A stretch of DNA of 64,000 bases from Diabrotica undecimpunctata (lineage: Eukaryota; Arthropoda; Insecta; Coleoptera; Chrysomelidae). This document shows, piece after piece, positions 48,443 through 59,754 of the stretch. The number at the start of each line of letters is the position of its first letter. The first letter of the stretch is position 1. A program made the position numbers and the translations under genes. The stretch spans positions 77,170,160 through 77,234,159 of the forward strand of contig NC_092810.1 of assembly GCF_040954645.1 (NCBI RefSeq). The letters are read 5' to 3'. Under the pieces are notes generated by a model. It saw only the letters and a list, made by a program, of their open reading frames with translations. It made no database searches and had not been told where the DNA came from.

Positions 48443-51400
48443 CTCCTGTTGAAGAACTGGTGCCCCAACTGAATCCGATCTATCAGCGGTCGATGACAGC
48501 AGGACTCCCCAACCTCGACGGAAGGATCAACCAACACCGAGTCAAAATCTTAGTTGACACCGGCGCCTCCGGAAACTTCATACACCGGAAGCTGATCCAG
48601 AGACGAGACCTGCAGACTCGACCCGGACAGATTCAGCTGGCATGCACGGGAAGCACGTCCAAAAGCTTAGGGACTGCTGAAGTAAAAATACAACTGGACA
48701 ACTTCTCCACCACCGCCCAATGCATCGTCTTGGAGAAGTTAAACCACGATGTCGTCCTAGGAATGCCATGGTTAGAACAGGAGGAGGCCAATGTGGACAT
48801 ACCTCGAAAATGTCTGCACGTAGGCACCACCACCAGAGCCACAGTATACTGGAGAAACCATGACAAACCAAAATCAGCAAACCACAACCTAGAGGAGCAC
48901 CAAGCCCCAGCTTTCGCTTTCACAAAAATCAAACAGCTGATCGAGGACTACAGCGACGTATTTGACGACCGTCTACGCCAGCCAACGACTAAGGCAACGG
49001 AAATGGAAATTCGAGTGACCGACAACCGACCCATAAACATCAAGCCATATAAATACTCTACCGAGAAGAAGAAAATCATGTCAAGAGAGGTGAGAGAGAT
49101 GCTAGCCGCCGGAGTGATCAAGCCCAGCAAATCTCCCTACAATAGCCCGGTGGTTATTGTAACCAAGAAGGATGGTACCCCTCGCTTCTGCGTAGACTAC
49201 AGAAAGCTGAATGAAATAACGGTCGACGAAGCCTCCAGTATGCCACCAATACATGATAGCATCAAGGAGATCGGTACCTCGAAGATATTCTCAACAATTG
49301 ACCTGAAGAGCGGATTCTGGCAAGTCCCGCTACACGAAGAATCCAGCCCAAAAACGGCGTTCAGCTTACCAGATGGCTCATCATACGAATTCTCAGTGAT
49401 GCCCTTCGGACTCAAAAATGGACCAGCAGTATTTCAGAAGTTAGTAACAACCGTCTTCGCAGGATATATAGACGAATTTATTAAAGTCTATATGGATGAC
49501 ATTATAATATACTCTGAAGACTGGGACCAGCATCAAACACACCTGCACTTGGTACTGGAAAGACTCAGAACGCATGGACTATGGGCATCACTGAAGAAGT
49601 GCAGATTCGCAGCCAACGAACTAGAATACCTTGGGCATAAAGTCACCTCAAACAACACTCAACCTTTGGAGAAACATGTCGAAAAGATCAAAGGATTCGA
49701 CACACCTCACACGATGAAACAACTCCGGAGTTTCATTGGAACGGCAAACTGGTTAAGAGACTTTATTCCCCGATTCGCTGAAATAATCACACCTCTAACG
49801 AACCTCACGACAGGGAACAAAAGACGCTTGAAGTGGAACGACGCAGCAGAAGAAGCCTTCAAGAATATCAAACAAGCAATCGAGGGAGACCTGCAATTAT
49901 ACAGACCAGATGCCTCCAGACCATTTAGCCTACAAACGGACGCCTCCGAAATTGGGATGGGTGCAGTATTATTCCAAGGAACACCAGAAAACAAAGAAGT
50001 GATCGCCTACGCCTCCACCAAACTAAAGCCAGCAGAGAGACGTTACCATATCAACGAAAAGGAATGCCTCGCGCTGGTTTGGGCACTGAGAAAGTATAAA
50101 CACTTTTTGCAAGATCAACATTTCAATCTATACACAGACAGCCAAGCTCTCCTTTGGTTGAACAAATACAAAGAGGACAAAGCCAAGCTTTCAAGATGGG
50201 CCTTATTACTCCAGGAGTTCAACTTTACCATTCAGCACATACCTGGAAAAGAGAACGAGCTCCCGGACCATCTGTCAAGAAATCCGATCTCCGAAAGAGA
50301 AGAAGAAGAGGATTTGGATGAGGAAGTAAATAGACTAAGCTGGCCCACACAGACCACAGACCAACAGGACGACGACTCCTTCCCGCTACTCTGCATGCTG
50401 GAAGACGTAGAGGAAGGAGAAAATCATCCAATCTTAGACGACCTATCAGACCTACCACTCCAGGCAAGAATCAAAAGGGGACACACTACCCACCACGGGA
50501 TGAGAAGATTCACCAGGAGATGGCAGAAAGTCACCGCCAGGGGACCAAGAGGCCAAGCTGAAGAAGACCTCCTCAAAGAATTTGTAGTAATAGACGATGC
50601 TGTCTACTACAAAATGAAGCCAGACCACAATGTACTAGCTGTACCTCTACCCTATCGCATGGAGGTGATGCGATTCTACCACGACTCGGACGAGGCAAAT
50701 CATCCAGGGCAAGATGAGACCGTCCGATCAATCAAAAACATTTACTACTGGCCTACCCTCACGAAGGATGTCAGACACCATGTCAGATCCTGTCTAACCT
50801 GTGCCACAACCAAGGCAGCAGCTAGGCAACCAGCAGCCCCTGTCGTCCCCAGAGAACCCAGTAACCCATGGGAAAGGGTTGCATTTGACGTACTTGGACC
50901 ATACCCAGCAGCCCGCGGCACCAGAAACAGATTTGTCCTATTAGCCACGGATTGCCTTAGTAACTGGGTAGAATACAGATGCGTCCAAACCGCAAAAAGC
51001 CGGCAGGTGATTACGTTCCTCCAAGAAGAGATATGCAGCAGATGGGGAAAACCAAGTGTCATCATCACAGACAACGGATCCCAATTTCGAACCGACGCCT
51101 GGGAAAGGTTCCTGAGACGAAATAACATCCGAGCAGAGTTCAGTCCCATATACCACCAGAGGGCCAATCCGGTGGAAAGACGCGTCCAGGAACTGAAGAA
51201 AGGACTCCGGGCCAGGTGCAGGTCAGCCGATGACCCCAGATGGGACACTTACATTCCGGATATCATCTTTAGCCTGAGGACAAGGAGGAACGAAGCAACC
51301 CAGGAAACACCTGCCGAGCTTCTACTTGGATACCTACCTCGAAGATCGGAAGAAACAGAACGGGAACGGAGGGAAGCCAACACTGCAGCCAGACGCCAAG

Positions 51401-51687
51401 TAAGGGTCGAACAAGCAGTCCAGAAGGCTACAGTGTACGCCCGGAACCTGTTTCCAGACAACCCAAACGCCCCACCAGCCAGAAAATTCATCCCAGGCGA
51501 GCAGGTACTCGTAAGAAACCACAGCAAAGGGAACTTCGGAGCCACATGGACGGGTCCACACACCATCCTGAGAGTACTAGGTGACCATACATACGAAGTG
51601 CATCGGGACCAAGACATCAACAGGACCATCCATGTGGACGATATAAGACCTGTTCCGCCACCCAGGGAAGAAATGGAAGAAAATTAA
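48415..51687 (+). CDS. pol: Pol of element B: protease, RT, RNase H, integrase
   Basis: The frame is probably entered by -1 frameshifting from gag near 48415; the first start-like codon in frame is GTG 48460, and residue numbers count from it. Protease LVDTGASGNF at about 31-40; RT FCVDYRKLNEITVDEA, LKSGFWQVPL and catalytic VYMDDIIIYS (about 343-352); RNase H TDASEIGMGAVLF (about 492) and YTDSQALLWL; integrase H-H-C-C finger (HDSDEANHPGQDETVRSIKN, C-x2-C), then catalytic D810 (AFDVLGPY), D871 (ITDNGSQF) and E906 (NPVERRVQ), a D-D-35-E spacing; C-terminal GPY/F-like module WTGPHTILRVLGDHTYEVH. All catalytic residues are present and there is no stop. Intact and likely recent. Confidence 0.94.
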   Translation, partial: GKLQQGLQLTPVEELVPQLNPIYQRSMTAGLPNLDGRINQHRVKILVDTGASGNFIHRKLIQRRDLQTRPGQIQLACTGSTSKSLGTAEVKIQLDNFSTTAQCIVLEKLNHDVVLGMPWLEQEEANVDIPRKCLHVGTTTRATVYWRNHDKPKSANHNLEEHQAPAFAFTKIKQLIEDYSDVFDDRLRQPTTKATEMEIRVTDNRPINIKPYKYSTEKKKIMSREVREMLAAGVIKPSKSPYNSPVVIVTKKDGTPRFCVDYRKLNEITVDEASSMPPIHDSIKEIGTSKIFSTIDLKSGFWQVPLHEESSPKTAFSLPDGSSYEFSVMPFGLKNGPAVFQKLVTTVFAGYIDEFIKVYMDDIIIYSEDWDQHQTHLHLVLERLRTHGLWASLKKCRFAANELEYLGHKVTSNNTQPLEKHVEKIKGFDTPHTMKQLRSFIGTANWLRDFIPRFAEIITPLTNLTTGNKRRLKWNDAAEEAFKNIKQAIEGDLQLYRPDASRPFSLQTDASEIGMGAVLFQGTPENKEVIAYASTKLKPAERRYHINEKECLALVWALRKYKHFLQDQHFNLYTDSQALLWLNKYKEDKAKLSRWALLLQEFNFTIQHIPGKENELPDHLSRNPISEREEEEDLDEEVNRLSWPTQTTDQQDDDSFPLLCMLEDVEEGENHPILDDLSDLPLQARIKRGHTTHHGMRRFTRRWQKVTARGPRGQAEEDLLKEFVVIDDAVYYKMKPDHNVLAVPLPYRMEVMRFYHDSDEANHPGQDETVRSIKNIYYWPTLTKDVRHHVRSCLTCATTKAAARQPAAPVVPREPSNPWERVAFDVLGPYPAARGTRNRFVLLATDCLSNWVEYRCVQTAKSRQVITFLQEEICSRWGKPSVIITDNGSQFRTDAWERFLRRNNIRAEFSPIYHQRANPVERRVQELKKGLRARCRSADDPRWDTYIPDIIFSLRTRRNEATQETPAELLLGYLPRRSEETERERREANTAARRQVRVEQAVQKATVYARNLFPDNPNAPPARKFIPGEQVLVRNHSKGNFGATWTGPHTILRVLGDHTYEVHRDQDINRTIHVDDIRPVPPPREEMEEN

Positions 51688-51780
51688 TTTACACACATAA
51701 ATTGTATAAAATTTCTTTCTGTATTTTGAACAACTTGTGAAATTATATTCAATAAAGTTAACCGACACCTAGAGTCTTCA

Positions 51781-51796
51781 AAGGGGGGGGGGGGGA
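51781..51796 (+). promoter_or_regulatory. Polypurine tract of element B
   Basis: AA followed by 13 G and A, directly before the 3' LTR; primes plus-strand DNA synthesis. The unusually long G run may be variable between copies. Confidence 0.85.
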
Positions 51797-53332
51797 TGTT
51801 CTCGTGCGCTCGCATTAACTGGCCAATCGGCGTACGGGCAACTTCTCCTGACATGAAAAAAATTGTTCATTGGTTGGAATAAAGCTTGTTCCAGCCTTTG
51901 AGCAATTTAAAATTTACCATTGGCCGATTTGTACGGAAAGTCCACTTTCCTACGTCATAATCCCCTAAACAAAGGATTTTCGTGTATAAAAGAAGGTGGA
52001 TTTTCTGTAGTCGGCCAGTTCGAGCTCACCCTCGTATTTAAGACTCTAGGTTCGGTGCCAGTCATCCACCTGGAATCTGATTTTTTATTTCTACCATATA
52101 TTTTTGCTATTATTGTTGATATTTGTGCATTTTTGATATATATATATATTGTCTGTGCTATTTTTGTACTTTCTACTGTGGTATTTCTTTTAGATCACGC
52201 ACAGAGAAAGTGCCCATTTTATATTTGCTATTTTATTATTGCATTTATTTGATTATTTGATTATTTTGAATATATTTGCTGCGATATTTCTCTAGAGGAT
52301 CATACGCTCAAGTATATTCCCATTTTTGCCTTTTTCTGCTGTGGTATTTCTTTTAAGATCACGCACAGAGAAAAATACTTATTTGTTGCTATTTTATTAT
52401 TGCATTTATTTGATTATTTGATTATTTGAATATATTTGCTGCGATATTTCTCTAGAGGATCATACGCTCAAGTATATTCCCATTTTTGCCTTTTTCTGCT
52501 GTGGTATTTCTTTTAAGATCACGCACAGAGAAAAATACTTATTTGTATTTACTTTGAATATAATTGTTGCGATATTTCTCCCGTAGATCATACGCTCAAA
52601 TATATTCTCATTTGCTATTTTATTATTGCCTTTGTGTTTTGAATATATATCTGATGCGATATTTCTCTTAGGAGATCACACGCTTCATATATTCTCTTTA
52701 TTGCTATTTTATGATTGTATTTCTTTTATTTGTCGTTTAAATACATTCATTGCGACATCTCTCCTCACGGAGACCATACGCTCTGAAGTATTTACATTTA
52801 CTTGTGATCTCCTTCCGTAAGTTAAGGAGACACAAGAAATTTTCGAGAATTCCTTCCGTAAGTTAAGGAATCTCTCAAACTGCCGTTTTACTGTTGCATC
52901 TTTATTTCTTTTATGTTATTTGTGTAAATATTGTTTATTTCATCTTCTGTCGTGCAGATAACGCTTTAGTGGGATTTCTACTACGTAGATCAAGCACAGA
53001 AAAGACGTTTGCACCCAATATTTCAAACTTACTTCTCGTTTTGCACACATACAATTATATTTTTATATGTACATTATCTGCGAGGTTTGCTGTGGTATTT
53101 TACTGTGTTAATCACGCACTACAAACCTCTGATTCTGGAATTGTGACAGTTTTTCTATCGAAAAACATACACGACTCCACCTACCTCGTCCAGCATCTAC
53201 CTCTGAACCACTATTTGTTCCGTGAAGAATGGTGGGCACTCGAGGAACAAGTAGGTCCAATTCCACGGACCGCAAGAAGCCCGTAGAGCCGGAGATAAGC
53301 CAAGCAGCCTCCCTCCACGCCTCTCGGCAACA
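51797..53332 (+). repeat. 3' LTR of element B
   Basis: 1536 bp; lacks 26 bp near 52540 present in the 5' LTR. Its embedded Gag start (53229, Asp3 changed to Gly) runs out of the LTR into element P and stops at 53423. Confidence 0.95.
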
Positions 53333-53336
53333 TGCA

Positions 53337-53523
53337 TTATGGTATTTTCTTCATTCTGTTTCAGATATTCCTAGCGTACAGACGTGTGCTTTGGTGAGTT
53401 TAAATCTGTGCTCTGGTGAGTGATAAATTTTGAAAATTTTGATTTCTTTGAATATTTTGACTTTTTTGATATACCGTTTTTTGGAAAAAATTTTATTTCT
53501 TAATCTATTTTTTAAATATTTGC
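53337..53523 (+). other. PolB upstream region, right arm
   Basis: Mirror of 31616-31802. An acceptor-like TTCTGTTTCAG ends at 53364; GTGAGT donors stand at 53393 and 53416 after the duplicated GTGCT(T/C)TG. Confidence 0.45.
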
Positions 53524-56500
53524 TTGTTTTGTTTAAACATGATAGCTAAACTTATTCAGCTAATTGCGTCCATCTTGGGGTTGATTAGAAATGATTATCA
53601 GGAAGATAATGTTAAGAAAGGGCTGACTGAGTGTAGGAAAGCGTGTAAAAAGATACGAAATTCGATGAGATATGCCAAGACGATGGGTGAGAAGCAGCAT
53701 TTAGAAGCTCAGATGAGACATGTGAAAACGTTGAGAAACCATCTGAAGGCCGAACAAAAGAAGGGGGCTGGACTTACACCTATGAAGGAGACTGCTAAGC
53801 ATAGAGTACAATGGGATGATTCCTTATCAGCGTTCAACTCAAGAATTCGAACTGGAGTCATCTCAAACCTCAAACACAAAGACCCCAGCAGTTTCCTAGT
53901 AGATTGCAAGGCGCTATTCAAACGTAGGATTCAAAACGCGCTAAAGAAGGATGAGGTAGTTAAAGTTAATACTGCTTTTGGGGGAGAATTCGAGATAGCT
54001 AGCGGAGAGAAAATCCTAAAAGACACCAAATATTTTACCACATCAAACTCTCCAATATACAAAGACACAAATCTTGACGAATGGTTTGAAAACCATGTGT
54101 CTGAACCCCTCAGCAAAAAGCTAGAGGAATTCCAAGAGAGAGATAGTGGCTGGGCACTAAAGGCTGTTGTTAACCTGGGGGTAAACATTAACAAATACAC
54201 ACCACAACTTGGTTCCTCTTATATTGAACTTCCTCCTCAAATAAAGAGAAAGGAAGCATGCGTTAACGTCAAAAATGATGATGAGGCATGCTTTGCGTGG
54301 TCTGTCATATCAGCGTTGAATCCTATTGATAAAGATCCTCAAAGAGTGTCTAAATATCCGCACTACTCGCAAGTGTTGAAGTTGAAGGGAATACAGTGGC
54401 CAATGACGATGAGGCAGATTCCTAATTTTGAAAAACAGAATGACATTTCAATTAATGTATACGTTTTGAAAAAAGACAAAGGAGATTTTACGACCCTCCC
54501 TACATTTCTAACTAAAAACAAGAAGGATAAACATGTGAATTTGCTTTTAATTTAAGATAAATATGATGATACCGAAGGTCCTATTAGATACCATTACGTT
54601 TGGATAAAAAGCCTGTCCCGCCTCCTCTCCAAGCAGCTTAGCAAACGTGATGGAGCCAAATATTTCTGCGATGCCTGCCTCCATTACTTTCGATCACAAG
54701 AAAAGTTAAATATTCATAAGGCATGCTGCAGCGGCCGATCAGATCTTATATGTGATAGATGCCTACAACCGTTTTCATCGTCAAAACAGCTTGAAGCTCA
54801 TATGGTAGATTGTATAAGAATTAATGAAACAGCCATTAAAATGCCCGACGAAAGTCATAAAATGTTGAAATTTAAGAATTTTCGTAATAAGATTAAAGCC
54901 CCCTTCGCCGTGTACGCGGATCTCGAGAGTGCTTTGAAACGTACAGGAGATCCTAAAAAACCTCAAGAGCATATTCCTGTAGCAGTTGGTTATTTCTTTA
55001 AATGCTCGTATGATGACACTTTGTCGTTTTATGACTCATATCGAGGAAAGGATTGCATGAAATGGTTCGCAGATAAACTTAATCAGCTTGCTGAGGATGT
55101 TTCTACGGTGTTTATGTGCCCATATGATATAAATATGACAACTCAGCAAGAGAGCGATTTCCATGCAGCCACTCATTGCCATATCTGTGAGCAGCGCTTT
55201 TCCCCCAATGATAAGAAAGTGCGAGACCATGATCACTTTATTCCTGACAATAATTATAGAGGTGCAGCTCACGAAGTGTGTAACATTAATTACAAAGATG
55301 TTCATACAATTCCAATAATATTTCATAATCTCTCCGGATATGACGCACATTTTATTATTAACGATATTGCTACACACATCAAAGGTCCCGTAGATCTTCT
55401 TCCTATTACTAAGGAAAAATACATTTCTTTTACAAAACATATTGATGATGCTCGAATTAAATTCCGTTTTATTGATAGTTATCGATTTATGTCTTATTCT
55501 CTTGATAAATTAGCTTCGTACCTCCCCGAGTTTCCTAATCTCAAGTCCCAATATACTTCGCTTCCTGAGGAGAATTTCCATCTTCTAACTAAAAAAGGTA
55601 TCATGCCATATGATTATATAGATTCATTTAAAAAATTCTGTGACACTTCTTTGCCTCCTATTGAGTCTTTTTACAATAAACTTGAAGATAAGCCATGTCC
55701 TCGTCGACATTATCGTCGCGCTCAAGAAGTCTGGTCGTCATTCAATTGTGCAACTCTCGGGGATTATGTCGATTTATATATGAAAACTGACATTCTTCTT
55801 CTTGCAGATATCTTTGAGCGATTCCGATCCAGCTCTCTTCGAACTTATAATCTTGACCCTGCTCACTATTATACTTTACCTGGTTTTACGTGGGATGCAA
55901 TGCTTAAATATACAGGTCAAGAACTGGAGCTTTTAACCGATCCTGACATGCATTTGTTTGTTGAACGTGGTATTCGTGGTGGTCTTAGTCAAGTTTGCTC
56001 TAAAAGACGTGTGAAAGCTAACAATCCATACATCAACAACTATGACCCATCTAAACCAAAAACGTTCCTTATGTATTTTGATGTTAATAATCAGTATGGT
56101 TGGGCCATGTCTCAATATCTTCCATATGGGGGTTTCGAGTGGGTCGATGCCAATATTGATGTCCTTTCCATTGCTGACGATGCTTCTGAAGGGTACATTC
56201 TCGAGGTTGATCTGGCGTACCCTCAACATCTTCATGATCGTCATAAAGATATCCCGTTTTGTCCTGAGTCTTTAAATTCTAAGACTATGCTTCCTCCTAC
56301 ACGTCCGCGAGAGCAGACTAAATTAATGGCTACCCTACAGGATAAAGAAAGATATGTAATACATTATAGAGCACTAAAACAGGCGCTTGCAAATGGATTG
56401 ATCCTGAAAAAGATACATAGAGTATTGAAATTCAAACAGGCTCCATGGTTAAAGTCATACATCGATCTTAATACAAATCTCCGGAAGGCAGCGAACAATG

Positions 56501-57411
56501 ATTTTGAAAAGGATCTTTTTAAGCTTATGAATAATGCAGTGTTCGGGAAGACTATGGAATCAGTGCGCAAGCGCGTTGATATAAAGTTGCTTACTTTGTG
56601 GGAGGGTCGTTACGGAGCTGAAGCTAGAATAAGTAGCCCATTGTTTAAGAATGCAACGATTTTTAGTGAAAACTTGGTAGCTGTTGAGATGCGTAGAGCT
56701 GGAATATGGTTAGATAAACCAATCTATATCGGAATGAGTATTTTAGACTTGGCTAAAACAACAATCTATGATTTTCAGTATGGATACTTAGCTGGCAGGT
56801 TCGGAGAAAACTTTACAACTTGCTATACTGATACCGATAGTGTAATCGTGGAAATACGTGAACAAGACCCATATGAGGCTATGAAAGAAGATTGCTACAA
56901 ATATTTTGATACCTCAGACTATCGTAAAGACAATATTTATGGTATCCCTCAGGTTAACAAGAAGGTGTTGGGCATGATGAAAGATGAGAATAAAGGTCGC
57001 ATTATGACTGACTACATAGGGCTCCGATCTAAATTGTATACAACAAAAGTAGCTGCCACTGAAGATGAGCTAAAAGAAAAACATAAAAAGTTGAAAGATG
57101 AAGAATATGAGGATGAAGAAATTGAAGTAATTATTAAAAATTTTAGGTTAACAAAGAAGGCGAAGGGGGTAAAGAAATCTGTGGTGAACACGAAAATTAC
57201 GTTTGAGGACTATGTAGAGTGTTTGGATAACTTAAAAAAGGTGTATGCTTCACAGAATCTAATACGCTCAGATAAGCACCATGTTTATACCATAACACAA
57301 AGCAAGATTGCGCTAAGCCCCAATGATGATAAAAGACATCACCTTCCGGAGTCATATGATACACTTCCGTGGGGCCATTATTTAATTGATTCTAAGATGG
57401 ATGTTGATTAA
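53524..57411 (+). pseudogene. Protein-primed family B DNA polymerase, right arm, one nonsense codon
   Basis: 1295 sense codons apart from TAA at 54553-54555, where the left arm has CAA. Approximate residues: 1-340 N-terminal region with a conserved ACFAWSVISALNP segment (about 255-268), possibly including a terminal-protein function; 380-430 two C2H2 fingers (FCDACLHYF, ICDRCLQPF); ExoI YADLES (465); an inserted HNH/treble-clef finger CHICEQRF...RDHDH...C (552-590); ExoII FHNLSGYD (599); ExoIII YMKTDILLLAD (751); motif A YFDVNNQYGWAM (850); motif B LMNNAVFGK (1001); motif C CYTDTDSV (1100); GLRSKLY (1165). Such polymerases copy linear DNA from a protein primer. Start chosen at the first in-frame ATG; 53539 is an alternative. 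Confidence 0.92.
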
Positions 57412-58479
57412 CGCAAAGTAATATATCTAATATATCAATAGTCATATTTTAACATTTATCCTTGATGATTGACTTTAAGATGGATGCAAATTGTATATTG
57501 TCGTTTTTATAACGTGGTTTATTTATTACAACTTAAAATATATCTGATTCAGAATTTATTAGTCATTATTTCACCATTTCATTTCGCTTTTCGTTTTTTA
57601 TATTATATGATAATTGTAATAGATCTTAATTTTCTAAATATTCTTTCCAAATCACGATACTTAAGATTAGCGCATTTAAAAAAGATGTTTAGATATGACC
57701 ACTAAAAAGATATCATGGACCGCTGGCAAATTAATGAACCGTTCTGGTTAACTCCAGAGCTATGTGTTCGTGCAGCCTCCTAAGACAATCGATAACTTAA
57801 CGGCTTTCTTCGATTTAGTTTTAAGTTTGTTTTTCGATAGCCTGTCCCAAAACAGGAGTCGGAGAATTTCCTATTTTTAAAGATAACCTAGAGTTATTAG
57901 TCCCCAATAATTCATTTGAACGCTATACAACATAGTAACTAATGAATTTACACCAAAGTGTCGATGTCTTAACATAAAAGATGTCCATCAATAAAAGATG
58001 TCTTCTAAACCATGTTAAATTATGAGCTGATCTTAATAAGTTAAGTATAATTATTAAATAAATTATCATATTATGTAAATGACTTCATTCATACTAACTG
58101 TTTGTCCCATACTAACATAACCTCTCCCGGCGGTCGTGTAGTCGTACCTTCACGTTGGTGACTGCCGTTAAGAATAAATTTTTGTTTTTCAACAAATGTT
58201 TGTTTGAACCGAATTGACTACGTTCCTTTCATTGCATGCTTTTAATCATTTTTATACATGGCTTTATATTCATTAACTTACTATCATTCCTTTTCTTAGA
58301 TACTAACAGCAGTTTATTACTTATTACATTTACCCATTACTTATTACATTTAAGCATTACTTATTGCTTGATTGTCCTTGCTAACATTTTTATGTAGTAT
58401 GTAAAAAATATAGTATGCAGCTCGTTACTTTTCATGCGTTACTGTGAAGATTATAGAGTGGATGAATGTTGGTTTGGTC
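57412..58479. other. Right-arm spacer
   Basis: Reverse complement of 26661-27730 with few changes; no recognisable gene. Confidence 0.6.
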
Positions 58480-59445
58480 ATAGTGAAAGAATGGTAAACG
58501 TTCCTATTCGTTTTATTTCCAGCGATAGCCGCTGCTGTACGTTATATTCATTTGATACCTCATACGTAGTAATCGGGTTAATAGATCCTGAGATACGTTA
58601 TAGTGCCATTTTGGCATTGATTTTGTTGCTTGTTTTTCATCTCAATGTATTCGTTACCCCCTCCTCTTTCATTTGACGCTTTATACGTTGCAATCGGACC
58701 AATAGACCCTGAGATACGTTATAGTGTCGTTTTGGCATTGATTTTGTTTCATGTTTTCATCTTGATGTATACATTATTCTCTCACCTTTCGTTTAACGCT
58801 TCATACGTTGGAATCGGACCAATAGACCCCGAGATACGTTATAGTGCCATTTTGGCGTTGATTTTGTTGCTTGTTTTTCATCTCAATGTATTCGTTACCC
58901 CCTCCCCTTTTATTTGACGCCTTATACGTTGCAATCGGACCAATAGACCCTGAGATACGTTATAGTGCCATTTTGGCATTGATCTTGTTGCTTGTTTTTC
59001 ATCTCAATGTATTCGTTACCTCCTCCTCTTTCATTTGACGCCTTATACGTTGCAATCAGACCAATAGACCCTGAGATACGTTATAGTGCCGTTTTGACTA
59101 TACCACCATCTTTGTTTTTTTCTCTCTACGTGTTACCCGTTTTCTTCCCGTTCGTTTGACACCTCATACGTTGCAATCGGACCAATAGATCCGGAGATAC
59201 GTTATAGTGCCGTTTTGACTATGCCGCCATCTTTGTTTTTTCCCTCTACGTGTTCCCCGTCCCCTTCCCGTTCGTTTGACACCTCATACGTCGCGATCCG
59301 ACGAGGGGTCGAGCCTCCACTTCGAAAAGAGCCAAAAATGCCCAGAATGGACCTTAGATTTTGGTGGTTACGCTCCATAAGAATAACATGGGGCGCCTCC
59401 GCCAAATCTTCGTTTTTGCGCTCGAACTGTCCTAGCTATTTTACT
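58480..59445. repeat. First right terminal repeat with 121-bp minisatellite
   Basis: Mirror of 25697-26660, ending CTATTTTACT at 59445. It is followed not by target DNA but by TACACT, the complement of the left target duplication. Confidence 0.9.
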
Positions 59446-59754
59446 TACACTATATACGCTATAATAACTAGAAAACTTATATGATACGGATATAAACAGA
59501 AAAAGTTTAATGAAACAATAAACTACCCAATATGTGTTATGAGTGAGAACGATATGAATAAATAAAATGACGAAAGCCATAGCAAAAAGAGTAGTGAATA
59601 AAAAATGAAGAAGTACCTTGTGGATAACATGTGCTTAGATAGGAACGAATGGAAATGAAGATTCAGAAGACGACAAAGAAATAGGTAAAGAAAAAGTACT
59701 TTTACTTGCTGTTGAATTATTTCATATTATGTCGCGATTTGAACCTTTGAATTA

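Larger units (their letters stand above)
46071..53336 (+). mobile_element. LTR retrotransposon B (Ty3/Gypsy), intact frames, TSD TGCA
   Basis: LTRs 46075-47634 and 51797-53332, primer site TGGCGCCCAAC at 47635-47645, purine tract with about 13 consecutive G at 51781-51796. TGCA is duplicated at 46071-46074 and 53333-53336. It lies one base from element A's duplication, in opposite orientation. Gag and Pol frames are uninterrupted, so the copy may be competent. LTRs differ by about eight substitutions and a 26-bp indel. Confidence 0.95.
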
